Below are positions 10,670 through 21,430 of a stretch of DNA of 64,000 nt, piece after piece. The stretch covers positions 101,779,001 to 101,843,000 of the forward strand of contig JADMNL010000028.1 in the NCBI GenBank assembly GCA_016271365.2. Direction: 5' to 3'. The position numbers and the translations under genes are program-made. This stretch comes from Neoceratodus forsteri (taxonomy: Eukaryota; Chordata; Ceratodontiformes; Ceratodontidae). The notes under the pieces were generated by a model. The model was not told the DNA's origin. It saw only the letters and a program-made list of their open reading frames with translations, and searched no databases. How positions within the stretch are numbered: position 1 is the stretch's first letter; the number at the start of each line of letters is the position of its first letter.

Positions 10670-11175
10670 GTCCTCCAGGTCTCAATTTTGGGTTCCTTAC
10701 TTTTGAACTTTATGTAAACAAACTACCTTACCTGATCAGAAACTGAGAAGTGAAACTGTTTGCAGACAATACCTTTCCTAGTATCTTCCACAAAAAGTCC
10801 CAGTTATCTGATGATAAATTGAGAAGTGAGACTATTTGTGGACAATACTGTCCTAGTCTCTTCCACAAAAAGCCCCACTGATTTGTTAGTTAAACCACAA
10901 GCAGACTTTCTGGCCATGGAAGAATGATTTATCAGGTCCGGGTTACTTATGAATCGTTAAAAGAAGCAACATTTCAATTTGGAAATTCAATAAAGTCAGG
11001 GTCAGTGGTACGTCTAGAAATACTACAGAAATGTAAAAATGGGCAACCAGTAGTTAACAATACCTGGTATAAGTATTTAGCGGTTATAGCTGATCACAGA
11101 CTGATACATGCAAATCATATAAATTCAACCATAAAAAACAAAACACAAATAAAACCAAAGTACCGATGGTACTAA
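10670..11175 (+). pseudogene. LINE reverse transcriptase fragment with internal 75-bp duplication
   Basis: The translation contains GVLQVSILGSLLLNF (motif B region, consensus PQGS-LGP-LF) and degenerate LFVDNTVLVSST (motif C region, consensus FADDT). It then reaches YLAVIADHRLIHANHINSTI, typical of the C-terminal side of CR1/L2-group RTs (YLGV-LD--L-F--HI). Stops and frameshifts are frequent. The motif C segment is present twice in tandem, at 10734-10809 and 10810-10884, so the copy has duplicated its own catalytic region after insertion or during reverse transcription. Confidence 0.65.
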
Positions 11176-11224
11176 AGGTGCCAAATAAGGTCTGCAAAGT
11201 GTGAAATAGTTACTGTATATATTA

Positions 11225-11726
11225 AAATAAAATACACCGTGTGCTTGCCTGGATTCAAACCACTGATCCTTTGCCCACTAAGCAAAAATATGCAGTGTGC
11301 CACTGAACTGCAGGTAAGTGAGTTGAAGTTCCAATGGAATAACGGTATGTAAAAACCTGCAAAACAGGCAACTGGGGATCTAATCCCAGCAGGTCATTAT
11401 ACCTTCACAAATTGTTGGTCTTAGATAAATTTAATTCTCATATAATTTACTATTCCAACTCCATACCACCATGAATCGCCCCTCACATGAGTGTCCATCT
11501 TACATAAAAAAAAAAAAATAAAAAAAATTGAAGAAAATGTATAAGTCTTTGCCAGGATCTGAACCACTGATCCTTTGCCTGCTAAGTAAACACACATCCA
11601 GCATGCCACTGAGCTGCAAGTGAGTGAGTTGCAGTACCTATACTGTAGAGTTATGTCACATCCTGCAAAACAGGGGACTAGGGATCTAATCCAAGCAAGC
11701 GATTTACCTTAACAAATTGTTGTTCT
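11225..11726. repeat. Tandem array of twin tRNA-like repeats, part 1 (two units)
   Basis: Each unit of about 300 bp holds two tRNA-like sequences. The first reads on the minus strand, with a B-box-like GGTTCAAATCC type sequence and A-box-like GCTCAGTGGCACACTGAATG (copies at about 11245-11316 and 11550-11622). The second reads on the plus strand, GTAGCGGTTATGTCA...CTGCAAAACAGGCGACTGGG then GATCTAATCCCAGCAGG (about 11332-11400 and 11638-11708). The two face away from each other with about 20-30 bases between. The spacer carries ATTTACTATTCCAACTCC, CACCACCATGAATCG and an A-run. The units are decayed, and neither is a functional tRNA gene by eye. Confidence 0.75.
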
Positions 11727-12285
11727 CATCCTATTTCTATTTTACGCCCTACTGCGGCGTAACCAGTGGGGACATCCAGCCATCGACTCTGCCTGCCCAG
11801 AGAGCAGCAGGCTCACTCACATGATGGGGGATCTGGTGCAGCCGCACACTGACCTGCCAGAAAGCTTCCCCATGCAACTCTGAGTCAGGCTGGTCCCAGA
11901 CCCCCCCAGTGTGATTCCACGACAGTCCTTCAGGCAGGGCAGTGCACGGCCATCAAGCTGCACGGTCGTGCCCAGCCATTTTCCTCCGTAGATCCTCAGA
12001 GTGCGGACGTGCAATGACGTCTGAGGCACAACGTGCCGATGTCCGCCCCACTCCACTTCCAATGGCACCAGCCCTGGTAGTGTCTCCGATCGTCACCGGG
12101 GACCGCTGCAGAGCAGTGGGAACCTTCAACCCTTCCTGGGATAGGAGAGCAGTCCTCCACCGCAGCTCGATCCTATCCCTCCCCTGCTGTCCCCTGACAA
12201 CCTGGGTGCATTTCTGAACCGTTAGCCAGCGTGTACGAGGTGTTGCGTCCAGCGCCTCAAACCTCAGCAACACCGGGCCGGCACA
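11727..12285. mobile_element. GC-rich insertion with 15-bp imperfect target duplication
   Basis: This stretch interrupts the twin-tRNA array. ACAAATTGTTGTTCT (11712-11726) recurs as AGAAATTATTGTTCT (12286-12300), as expected of a retrotransposed segment. The 559-bp insert is GC-rich and has open frames on both strands but no domain I recognise. Part of it resembles 7027-7075 in the other orientation, so it is probably a repeat of unknown class. Confidence 0.5.
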
Positions 12286-12769
12286 AGAAATTATTGTTCT
12301 TAGCCAAATTTACTTTTTTTTTTTTTATTTATTTATTGATACTAGGAATTAACACCTTTGAGCAGAAAGTTCATTTACAAAGGTTCCATGTCAGCTACAT
12401 TTGACAGATAAGTTAACAACAACAACAGGACGAATACATATTTAGCAAACTTAACAAAACAGAGTTGCTTTTAAATACAGAAACCTATTTACAGTCTTCG
12501 GCATATTACAATTGAGAATCAATTAGCAATAATGTGCCCGTCATGGTACAAAGATTTAGGTACAGCTAGAGACAAACAATTGTTACAGTTATGTGTAGGC
12601 AGATTAGTGGCAATTGTCCTGGGAGAAGAGGAAGGAGGAGGGGACAGTGCGAGTGGCGTGGGGGTGAGTGGGGGAGGAGACAGGGAACGTGGAGAGAGGG
12701 GGATAGGGGCCAGTTTACTTGGGCCTAATAGAAAACGTGATTAAGGTAAGGTCAGTTAAGGTTAAGGCC

Positions 12770-14270
12770 TCAGTCACAGCTGGTATTGTTGGAGGCTAGA
12801 TGAGCCTTCAGGTTTGCCTTAAACTGGCCAAGTTTGTTGCTAGACAGGAGACCTGGGCCAAGGGAGTTTAGCCATTTCGGGGCTTGGTATCCAAAGGATC
12901 GTTGTCCTTGGATGGTCCTCCGGAAGGGGAATTTTAACGTACAAGAGTTCTCACTTCCGGTATTCCGGCCAAAGTTGCGGGGGTGGAGGAGCTCAAGTAC
13001 TCCAGGTGCAGCGAGACACATGATGGAGTTTTTGGGGAGCAGGCAGGTTTGGTAGCAGACTCTGTAGTCCAGGTTGAGCAGAACTTGCACAGTTATAGAG
13101 CTCACATGTGTGTATAAGTTGGTGGGCCCCAAATAGAAGCCTGCAGGCTTTGTTAAGGGCCAGTTTAATTCTCTGTAGGGTGGAGGCTGTAGCTGCACCA
13201 TAGACTACTAGACCGTAATCTATAATTAATAGTACAGAGCTGGTCACAGCGAGTCTGAGGGCTTCCTCGGTAAGACTGTTTTTATGTTTAAACAGAACAC
13301 CAATCTTGGCATTTACAGTTTTAGCAACCAGATTGATGTGCAGCACATAGGAAAGGGAACTGTCTAGGGAGACACCCAAATATTTAAAAGTGTGTACCAT
13401 TTCAAGAGCTTCTTTTTTTGTTGCGGATTTGAAGCTGGTAGGACTTGTGATTGTTCTTCAGGGAGGCAAATAACAGTCTTAGTTTTCTCATAATTGAGAA
13501 GTTTATGGTTTAGGAACCAGGATTCCATGATAGCGAAGCAAGTTTGCATGTACGTCTGAAGTTCTGTGGGGCTGGATTAGCTTGAGAACTGCATCATCAG
13601 CGTACAAGAAAGTCTGGCCTGGGCAGGCCTTAGGGAGCTCATTTGGAAAAATGCTGAATAGAAGGGGACCCAGGATAGAGCCCTGGGGTACCCCGGTTGA
13701 AACATTACAATGGTCAGAAATGCTGTTTAGGATTTTCACTTGCTGGGTGCGATGTGTAAGGCAGCTTAGGAACCACTGCATGGATTCGGGGGATATTCCA
13801 ATTGAAATCAGTTGGTCCAGAAGGAGTTCATGGTTGACAGTATCAAAGGCCTTGGTCAAGTCAATAAACGTGTCTCCAAGTGCCCAAGATCTAGAGCTTC
13901 ATGAATGAAGCTAGTAAATTCAACCAGGGCTGTTGTAGTGCTGTGCAGCTTTCTAAAGCCATGCTGCTCAGGGCATTGGATCTTGTATTTATCCATACGG
14001 TCAACATGTTGGTCACTGACTATCTTTTCAAGGATTTTAGAGAGGGGTGAAAGTATGGAGATGGGGCGGTAGTTAGAGATATTAGTACAGTCTCCATTTT
14101 TAAAGACGGGGTGACCATAGCCTTTTTCCAGATGTTTGGGAACTTTGCTGAGAGTAGCAATAAATTAAGGATGTGTGGAACGAGGCGGATAACCTCATTT
14201 AAAGTGAGTGACACTAATTTGAGGTCTAGAGAGTCGTGATTGGATCTAGATTTCCCTACGGCCTTAGAGA
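12770..14270 (-). pseudogene. L2-like reverse transcriptase domain (ORF2), broken
   Basis: Fragments in order, N to C: PHILNLLLLSAKFPNIWKKA near 14150, motif A TKAFDTVNHELLLDQLIS near 13850, motif B VPQGSILGPLLFSIF near 13690, motif C FLYADDAVLKL near 13600, and the YLGVSLDSSLSY segment near 13370. The C-terminal region has RRTIQGQRSFGYQAPKWLNS near 12900, the SF-YAAP--WNSLP pattern typical of L2-group proteins. At least three frame changes and stops occur. The catalytic YADD is still visible. The N-terminal RT part is separated from the endonuclease by the CR1 insertion. Confidence 0.85.
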
Positions 14271-14313
14271 TGTATTTTTTTACCTCGGGGGTTGAGACTA
14301 CTTTAAGGTAGAA

Positions 14314-15706
14314 GCAGGAAACTACAGACCTGTTAGTTTAACCTCAGTGATAGGGAAAATGATGGAATCACTTCTGAAGGAAAGAATTGTCGAGTATCTA
14401 GAGGCCAGAGGGGCACAGGACCCAAGGCAGCATGGCTTCACAGCGGAAGGTCATGCCAAGAGAATCTGATAGATTTCTTTGACTGGGTGACCAAAGTAGT
14501 AGATCAGGGAGGGGCTGTGGACATGGCCTACCCAGACTTTAGCAAGGCATTTGACACAGTCCCACACAAAGATTAATATACAAGTTAGCCAGCCTGGCAG
14601 TGGGTCCCAAGATGACAGCCTGGGTAAAGAATTGGCTGGAGAATAGGACACAGAGTAATAGTAAATGGAGTCCACTCTGAAGAAAGGGGGGTTACTAGTG
14701 GGGTACTGCAGGGTTCAGTATTAGGACCGGTCCTCTTCAATGACTTTATAAGCGACATTGCAGAGGGACTAGAAGGAAAACTATGTCTCTCTGCAGATGA
14801 CACAAAGATCTGCAACAGAGTTGATGCACAAGGTGGGGTGGAAAGGATGAGAAGGGACTTGGTAAGGTTAGAGGAATGGTCAAATGTATGGCAGCTTAGA
14901 TTCAATGCTAAGAAGTGCAAGGTAATGCACCTGGGAAACAAAAACCCAGGGGAAGAGTACACAATGAGGGGTGAGACACTAACAACAACAAAAATGGAAA
15001 GGGATCTCGGGGTAGTCATATCAGATGATCTAAAGGTGGGCAAGCAATGTGAGAGGGCAGCAAGGAGGGCTGGGGGGATACTGGGATGCATAGGGAGAGG
15101 CATCACTAGTAGAAAACAGGAAGTTATTATCCCTCTGTACAGACAGCTGGTGAGACCCCATCTGGAGTACTGCGTGCAGTTCTGGAGACCCAATCTCTGC
15201 AAAGACATAGACAGGATGGAAGCTGTCCAGAGAAGGCAACTAAAATGGTGCAGGGTCTGCACGGAAGACATATGAAGAGACTTAAGGAGCTTAATATGTA
15301 TAGCCTCGAGGAAAGGAGGGAGAGGGGGGACATGATAGAAACTTTCAAATACCTCAAGGAATCAACAAAGTCCAAGAGGGTAGCATCTTTCAAAAAGAGG
15401 TGTGCAAGAACAAGGGGCACAATTTGAAGATAGAGGCGGCTCAGAGGTAATTTAAGGAAGTATTTTTTCACAGAGAGGGTTGTGGATGCATGGAACGGCC
15501 TTCCGGAGGAAGTTGTGGAGTCAAAAACAGTGGTGGAATTCAAGCATGCATGGGACAGTCATAAGGCAATTCTAGGGGGTGGGGGTAGGAAGAAGTAGGC
15601 TGCTGGTTAACTAGGATCTGCAGCTTATCCATTAGGTAGGGAAATGGGCAGACTGGGTGGGCCAAGCGGTCCTTATCTGCCGTCAAATTCTATGTTTCTA
15701 TGTTTC
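14314..15706 (+). mobile_element. 5'-truncated CR1-like LINE (family 1, copy A) with 10-bp TSD
   Basis: The copy is inserted in the L2-like element. The direct repeat TAAGGTAGAA flanks it at 14304-14313 and 15707-15716. It starts inside the RT at GNYRPVSLTSVIGKM, continues through a degenerate motif A (DFSKAFDTVPH), motif B near 14700 and motif C with FADDT degraded to SADDT near 14800, and keeps a long open stretch 14838-15275 (RMRRDLVRLEEWSNVWQLRF to RPHLEYCVQFWRP). It ends with the C-terminal [20 protein letters not shown] signature (about 15465-15520) and a 3' tail of TTCTATGTTTCTATG repeats. Several frameshifts inactivate it. Confidence 0.9.
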
Positions 15707-16083
15707 TAAGGTAGAATGGGGGGGGATTTGGTTTCATGATGGGAGCCTTCAGAATTGGGGTTACAGTCACCCTGGGGATTGAGGAAGTGGGATGGAAGGA
15801 TGCCACTAAGGTCAGTAAAGGCCTTGTTAAAGGAATTAAGAGATTTATTTGGGGTCCTGTATCAGGTTACCATTAATATTGATTAGAGAGGAGGGTGTTT
15901 TGCTGGGTTTTCCTGTTAATGTTTTAATATTCTCCCAGGAACTTCAACTGTCCCCCCAGGAGTTATTTAGCTCCTACTCAAAGAATTTGCTTTTGGCGGT
16001 ACGAATGGCCCTGGTGCAATTATTGCAAGTGGTTCTGTATTTCTGCATGTCAGAGAGAGAGAGAGAGAGATAGAGAGATGGTG

Positions 16084-16990
16084 CTACATGCTATCCACCA
16101 GAGGTTGTCTCTCTCTTTCATAAAAGTTGGAGGACGGATGGGAAATCCAGGACTTACAAGTACTCTTCACTTTCCATTTCTTAGAGGGTGCATATATGTT
16201 GCATGTGGCATTAAAAATGTTGGTAAAGAGCTGCAGCGCAGTGTCGATATCATTAGCTCTGAATACAGCAGACCAGTCTTGGTGTCTGAGGTGGTGCTTG
16301 AAAGGATCAAGCTGACCAGCCTTTAATACTCTGGAGTGTATAGTTCTTGGAGAGGGGGGTTTGCGAGACTTGTTTGTCCACTGGTAGAGAACAGGGGAAT
16401 GGTCACTTATACTGTCAGGTAGGACAACAGTACTGGTTATTCTCACAGGGTGATTTGTTATAAGCCAATCAAGTAGTGTGCTGGTGCCAGTGCGGTAGTT
16501 TCTGCATGTTGCAGATTTGACTAACTGGGACAGGCCGAGAGACGAGATGGTATCCTTATAGGGGGTCACCTCGTGGGATAGCCAGTTCAAGTTAAAGTCT
16601 CCTAAGACTATGATCTCAGTGTTTTTATTATACTGGTGAGGTAGTCAAAGGTAGTTTTATGGCTGACTGCTCTTAAGGGGGGATATAAACTGTGACCAGC
16701 GTGAGGTATTTTCCCTGGTCCCCAAGTTGGACCTGGATTTCTAGAATTTGGGATAAACCACAAGTGGTAGGATAGGGTATGAACCCTCCCACAAAGGGTT
16801 TCTCTGATGTAGACTATACAGCCTCCCCAATGTTTACCCATCCTGTCCTGCCTAAAGGAGGTGTAGTCATCTATTTGTATTGCTGTATCTGTGGTTCGTG
16901 GTGTTAACCAGGTTTCCACTATTGATAGAATATCTGGATTATGCTGCATTATCTAGACCTGAAGGGCATCGTGCTTGGTCAGGAGGCTGC
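16084..16990 (-). pseudogene. L2-like APE-type endonuclease domain
   Basis: On the minus strand from about 16990: LTIALMNICSLLTKHDALQ, then PDILSIVETWLTPRTTD (the AP-endonuclease motif with catalytic Glu in ETWL). Next come GGCIVYIRETL near 16800 and, after a frameshift around 16620, NWLSHEVTPYKDTISSLGLS and STLLDWLITN, and finally SISDHSPVLY (the catalytic SDH motif). The domain order and motifs are those of CR1/L2-clade LINEs. It is broken by at least one frameshift between the two halves. Confidence 0.85.
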
Positions 16991-17193
16991 ATATATTCAT
17001 CAATGCAATAGTTAGTACTCCTTTAACTTTGGGTGACAAGGGCTGGCGTCCTGGGTTTGGGTGGACGTTCCCAGATAGTACTAAGAGCAACCAGACAATT
17101 CTTACCACTAGCCATTTCAACTGCTTTAGGGCCTGAGTGCGAGAACATTTCCTTACCTTAGTTTTCCTAGTTTTGACTGCTTGGATTAGCAGA

Positions 17194-17640
17194 TTAGGAT
17201 GTACTTGTGAGTGTGTGTGTGTGTGTGTGTGGGGGGTAGCGGGTATGGATTTGTAGCAGGGGTGTTCCTATTAGAGGAGTTGTGTTCAGTGTGGCATTTG
17301 TAGTAGGACTTGGGAGACAAAGTGTATCCCAGGTATACAGAGGGCCTATGTCAAAGACATGGTTGTCTGTCGATTTGTCCCCAGGTGTGGTGGTGAGTGG
17401 CAAAGTTAATATTAATAGCAATGCACTAACTAAGGACTGGGACCCCATAATGATGCTGTATTGGAATGCGCCCCTAGGTAAAGGGCACACTTGCACTGGG
17501 GGAGCACATGTGTGTGTGGGAGGGGATGTGTCAGCCTTCACCCTTAGTAAAGGGCACACTTGCAGTAGGGGAGCATGTGTGTGTGTGTGGGGGCGGCAGG
17601 CGTCAGCCCTCCAACAGGGCAGAGGGTTCAATAGATACAA
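17194..17640 (-). pseudogene. Open frame in the L2 5' region, possible ORF1 remnant
   Basis: A 148-codon frame upstream of the endonuclease. It is His/Thr/Cys-Pro rich at both ends because it reads through GT/CA repeats. The middle has a hydrophobic run (LVSALLLILTLPLTTTPG) like a signal or membrane segment. I recognise no domain. It occupies the ORF1 position, but the CA repeats may be what keeps it open. Confidence 0.3.
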
Positions 17641-17659
17641 CAGTATAGGGGACTAGAGG

Positions 17660-17745
17660 AGCTGCAGGAATAGCACAGCGGTAGGGCATCTGCTTTCAGT
17701 GTAGTAGGTTGGTGGTTCAAAGCTGGCAAGGGTCAGGAGGCTGAA
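17660..17745 (+). repeat. tRNA-like sequence
   Basis: AATAGCACAGCGGTAGGGCA resembles a tRNA D-arm/A box and GTTGGTGGTTCAAAGC a B box, about 45 bases apart. Arms do not fold convincingly, so this is probably the head of an old SINE or of the L2 5' region rather than a tRNA gene. Confidence 0.4.
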
Positions 17746-18003
17746 CAGGGAAGTACAGAAGGAAATGGGAAGTTAGTACTAGGGGACACAGCTAAAAAGT
17801 AGGATGGCTGATTGGAGAGAGGAGCTAGGGTTAAGGTGGTAGTTAGTGCTCACTAGTGACTCCTAGTGGCCGAAGAGTATAACTTTCTAAAGGGAACATG
17901 GATACTTAGAAAAAGCAAACATGCAGGTCACATTACGAATCACATGACTGCCTGACCTAATAAATGAAAGGACGACCCAGGATGGGTGGGTGGAAGGGTG
18001 GAT

Positions 18004-18637
18004 GGGGCACTTCTCATGTAATCTAGTATTCAAATTCCACACCACCATGAGGCCCCATTCCAGTGAGTTTCCATCTCACCAAAAAAAATGCTTAAGTTCC
18101 CACCAGGATTTAAACTGCTGTTTCTTTGCCTTTTAAGGGAACACATATTCAGTGTGTCACTGAGCTGCTAGTACATGTATGTGAACTGCAGTTCCTATGA
18201 TGTAGCGGTTATGTCATATCCTGCAAGACATGGGGCTGGGAATCTAATCCCGGCAGGCAATTTACCTTCACAAATTATTGTTCTTAGCTAAATTTACTTC
18301 TCATGCAATTTACTATTCTAACTCCACACCACCATGAATCACCACTCAAGTGAGTTTCCATCTTACAAGACAAATTTGAAAAAAAAATTAATACATTTCT
18401 GCAAGGATTTAAGCCACTGATACTTTGCCTTGTAAGCAAACACACATTCAATGTGCCACTGAGCTGCAGGTCAATAAGCTGCTGTTTCTGTGATATGGTG
18501 GTTATGTCACAACCTGCAAAACAGGCGACTGGGGATGTTATCCCAGCAGGCGAGTTACCTTCATAAGTTGCTGTTTTTAGCTAAATTTACTTCTCATACA
18601 ATTTACAATTCCAGCTCCCTACCATCATGAATCCCAC
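18004..18637. repeat. Twin tRNA-like array, part 2 (two units)
   Basis: The array resumes after the L2 insertion. Minus-strand tRNA-like units start near 18101 and 18400, and their plus-strand partners (GTAGCGGTTATGTCATATCC and GGTGGTTATGTCACAACC) lie at about 18200-18270 and 18490-18560. Unit spacing is about 300 bp. The stretch is cut at CACCTCAAG by the CR1 copy that follows. Confidence 0.75.
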
Positions 18638-20964
18638 CTCAAGGAGATGGCCTGGGTGGGGTGGAGGAATAGTGGCCAAGTTAAGGGATGGCATAGTGAA
18701 GGCAACAAACCTCTGCACAGAAGAAATGAGCAAAAACAGGAGAAAAAAAAGAGACCACTATGGTTCTCAAGGGAAATGGATGCGACGGTAAAGGCTAAAG
18801 GGGTGGCATTCAGGAGGCACAAGAAGATGTAGAGGGAAGAAGACAGGGAGGTGCACAAGGAAATGTAGAGAGAATCAGGCAAAGCTGCAAACTGAGCCCA
18901 GTACAACCCAAGGGGTAACTAAAGATACAAGACTTTTTTTTTTTTTTTTTTTTTTTGTTGTTTAACCAGGAGTAGCACACTAAGCTGAAAGCTTTTTTAC
19001 AGAAGTGACCTGGGAGCACAGGGAAGTTATGTGACTTACTCAGGGTCACGCGGTATGCAAGTGGAAGCTGTGGGATTCAACCCCAGGTCTGGTCTGCTGG
19101 ATATCACCAGATTTGCAGTTCAGAGCCTTAAACCACTGCGCTATACTGCCTCCTTTTAGGTACATAAATGAAAAGAGGAAGACCAGGGGAGGGATGGTGA
19201 GGTTAAGATGGGGGGAGGTACTGTGCAGAGAAAGTCAGAAAAAAGCAGATATCCTTAACAGATACTTTTGTTCAGTCTTCACAGAGGAAGGGGAAGAGGA
19301 TGGAGCACATAAAAGTGGCAGGAACACGGGGTGGGGGGGAGGTAGACACAAGTAGTCCATTTATAGAGGACAGAGTCCTGAATGGACTTGCAAATCTGAA
19401 AGTGAACAAAGCTATAGGGCCGGACAGGGTACACCAAAGCGTGTTTAGGGAGCTCAGGGAAGTACTGGCGGCACTTCTGACAGCCCTATTCAACAGCTCA
19501 CTAGAAACAGAAGTGGTTCTAGAGGATTGGAGGAGGGCAGATGTAGTCCTGCTGCATAAAAGCAGTAGCAGGGAGGACTCTGGCAACTATAGGCCAGTCA
19601 GCCTGACATCAATGGCAGGGAAGTTACTAAAGGAAAGAACTGTAGAGTATCTTGAATCCAGCGGATTACAAGACCCAAGGTAGCACAGATTCACCGGGGG
19701 GATGGGGGGGGCATGTCAGACAAACCTGATATACTTCTTTGAATGGGTGATCAGGGAACTAGATCAGGGTGCAGAGGTGGACATGGCCTACTTAGACTTT
19801 AACAAGGCCTTCAACACTGTACCAAACAGGAGGTTCATTAGGACACTGGGCAGCTTAGGGGTAGGTCCCAAGGTGGTAAACTGGGTAAGAAATTTGTTAA
19901 TGGATAGGAGGCAAAGAGTGGAGATAAACATGACTTACTCAGGGGAAGGGAGGGTGGCCAGCAGGGTACCTCAGTGCTTAGTACTGGAACCAGCCCTCTT
20001 TAATAAAGTCTTTACAAGTGGCATTGCAGATGAGCTGGAAGGTATACCGCTTTGCAGATGACATCAAAATCTGCAATAGGGGGACACTTTAGAGGGTGTG
20101 GAGAAACTGTGCAGAGACCTGAGAAAACTCAAGGAGTGGTCAAGGGTATGACAGCTTGGTTTCAATGTGAAAAAGTGCAAACTCATGCACCTAGGGCACA
20201 GAAACCCAGAGGCAGAGTATAAAATGGGGAAGAGGTATTGACAGTCATCAAACAAGAAAGTGACCTTGGAGTAATCATAACTAATGACCTCAAGGTGGTG
20301 AAGCAGTACAACAAGGCAGTAGGTAGGGCCAGTGGGATTCTGGGGTGTACAGGGAGTGGTATCATCAGCAGAAGGAGGAAGGTGGTGTTCCCATTGTATA
20401 GATCATTGGTGAGACACCACCCTGGAGTACTGTGTCCAGTTCTGGAGACCACATCTCAGGAAGAATACAGACAGGGTGGAGGCCATCTGGAGAAGGGCAA
20501 CTAAAATGGCGCAGGGGCTGCATCAGAAGCCCTATGAGGACAGACTGAAGGACCCCAATATGCACATCCTGGAAGAGAGAAGGGGGGGGGACCTAATAGA
20601 GACCTATAAATATCTCACCAGGTGGAACAAGGTACAGGAGAGGAATATTTTTCGAAGGAAAAGATGCACAAGAACAAGCAGACATGCAGTAAAACTAGAA
20701 GGGGGAAATTTAAGAGAGATGTGAGAAAGTACTTCTTCACTAAAAGAGTGGTGGATGCCTGGAACAGTCTTCCAGTGGAGGCAGTTGGTGAGAAAACAGT
20801 GGTTGGCTCTCAGCCTGCATGGGATAGGCACAGGAGAATCTTAGTTGGGAAGCAGGGGGAGCCAAAGATCAAGTAGGGTCTGTGGTGATAGTATAGGCAA
20901 GGACAAATGAGCGGACTAAGTGGGCCAGGAGATCCTTTTCTGCCATCAAGTTCTATGTTTCTGC
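18638..20964 (+). mobile_element. CR1-like LINE (family 1, copy B), inactive
   Basis: The element is inserted in the twin-tRNA array, with CAAG as a possible 4-bp duplication at both junctions. It begins in the linker after the endonuclease (RPLWFSREMDATVKAK near 18760). The RT follows in pieces: RRADVVLLHKSSSRED, then GNYRPVSLTSMAGKL (19580-19640), DMAYLDFNKAFNTVPNRR (19780), degenerate motif B (VPQCLVLEPALFN) and FADDIK (20055). The C-terminal FFTKRVVDAWNSLPVEAVG lies near 20735, and the 3' tail ends in TTCTATGTTTCTG. A SINE interrupts it at 18936-19157. Multiple frameshifts. Confidence 0.88.
18936..19157 (-). mobile_element. tRNA-derived CORE-type SINE, copy 1
   Basis: On the minus strand: a tRNA-like head (GTATAGCGCAGTGGTTTAAG, then a B box GGTTGAATCCC), a body with GTGACCCTGAGTAAGTCACA-like core sequence, and an A-tail seen as T22 at the left end. 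The GTGACC-TGGGCAAGTCA-type core is shared with MIR/CORE-SINEs. It sits in CR1 copy B with an imperfect duplication (AAGATACAAGA against AGGTACATAAA). A second copy is at 32139-32355. Confidence 0.88.
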
Positions 20965-21430
20965 AAGTGAGTTTCCATCATTCAAACAAAAAATTTGAAA
21001 CAAATGTATAAGTCCCTTCCAGGATTTGAAACACTGATCCTTTGCCTGCTAAGCAAGCACACATTCAATGTACTGCTGAGCTACAAGTAAGTGAACTGCA
21101 GTTCTTACTGTAAAGAGGTATGTCACAACCTGCAAAGCAGGCGACTGAGGATCTAATCCCAGCAGATTTAGTTTCACAAATTGTTGTTCTTAGCTAAATT
21201 TACTTCTCATATAATTTACTATTCCAACTCCACACTACCATGAATTGCCACTCAAGTGAGTTTACATCTTGCAAAAGAAACGTTAAAGTCCCTGCAAGGA
21301 TTTCACCCACTGATCCTTTGCCTGTTAAGCAAACACACATTCAGTGTGCCACTGAGCTACAGGTAAGTAAGCTGCAGTTCCTATAGTGGAGAAATTATGT
21401 CATAACCTGTAAAACAGGTGACACAAATTG
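20965..21430. repeat. Twin tRNA-like array, part 3 (two units)
   Basis: The array continues after CR1 copy B at GCAAGTGAGTTTCCATC. Minus-strand tRNA-like units start near 21017 and 21291. The plus-strand partner with GCAGGCGACTGAGGATCTAA is near 21105-21165. The last unit stops after CCTGTAAAACAGGTGAC. Confidence 0.75.

Larger units (their letters stand above)
12314..18003 (-). mobile_element. Near full-length L2-like LINE, split by a CR1 insertion
   Basis: The element lies in the twin-tRNA array, between AAATTTAC (to 12313) and TTCTCATGTAATCTAGTATT (from about 18004), which are adjacent in intact array units. It runs right to left: a 5' region with a possible ORF1 (17194-17640), an endonuclease (16084-16990), a reverse transcriptase (12770-14270) and a 3' tail with the ACCTTTG/CAAAGGT hairpin ending in A/T-rich repeats at 12314. 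Without the CR1 insertion (14314-15716) it is about 4.3 kb, a plausible full length for an L2-clade element. Stops and frameshifts make it inactive. The 5' boundary is inferred only from where the array resumes. Confidence 0.75.

Noticed and set aside
17660..17745. Functional tRNA gene
   Set aside because: A- and B-box-like sequences are present, but the acceptor and anticodon stems do not pair. Kept only as a tRNA-like repeat.
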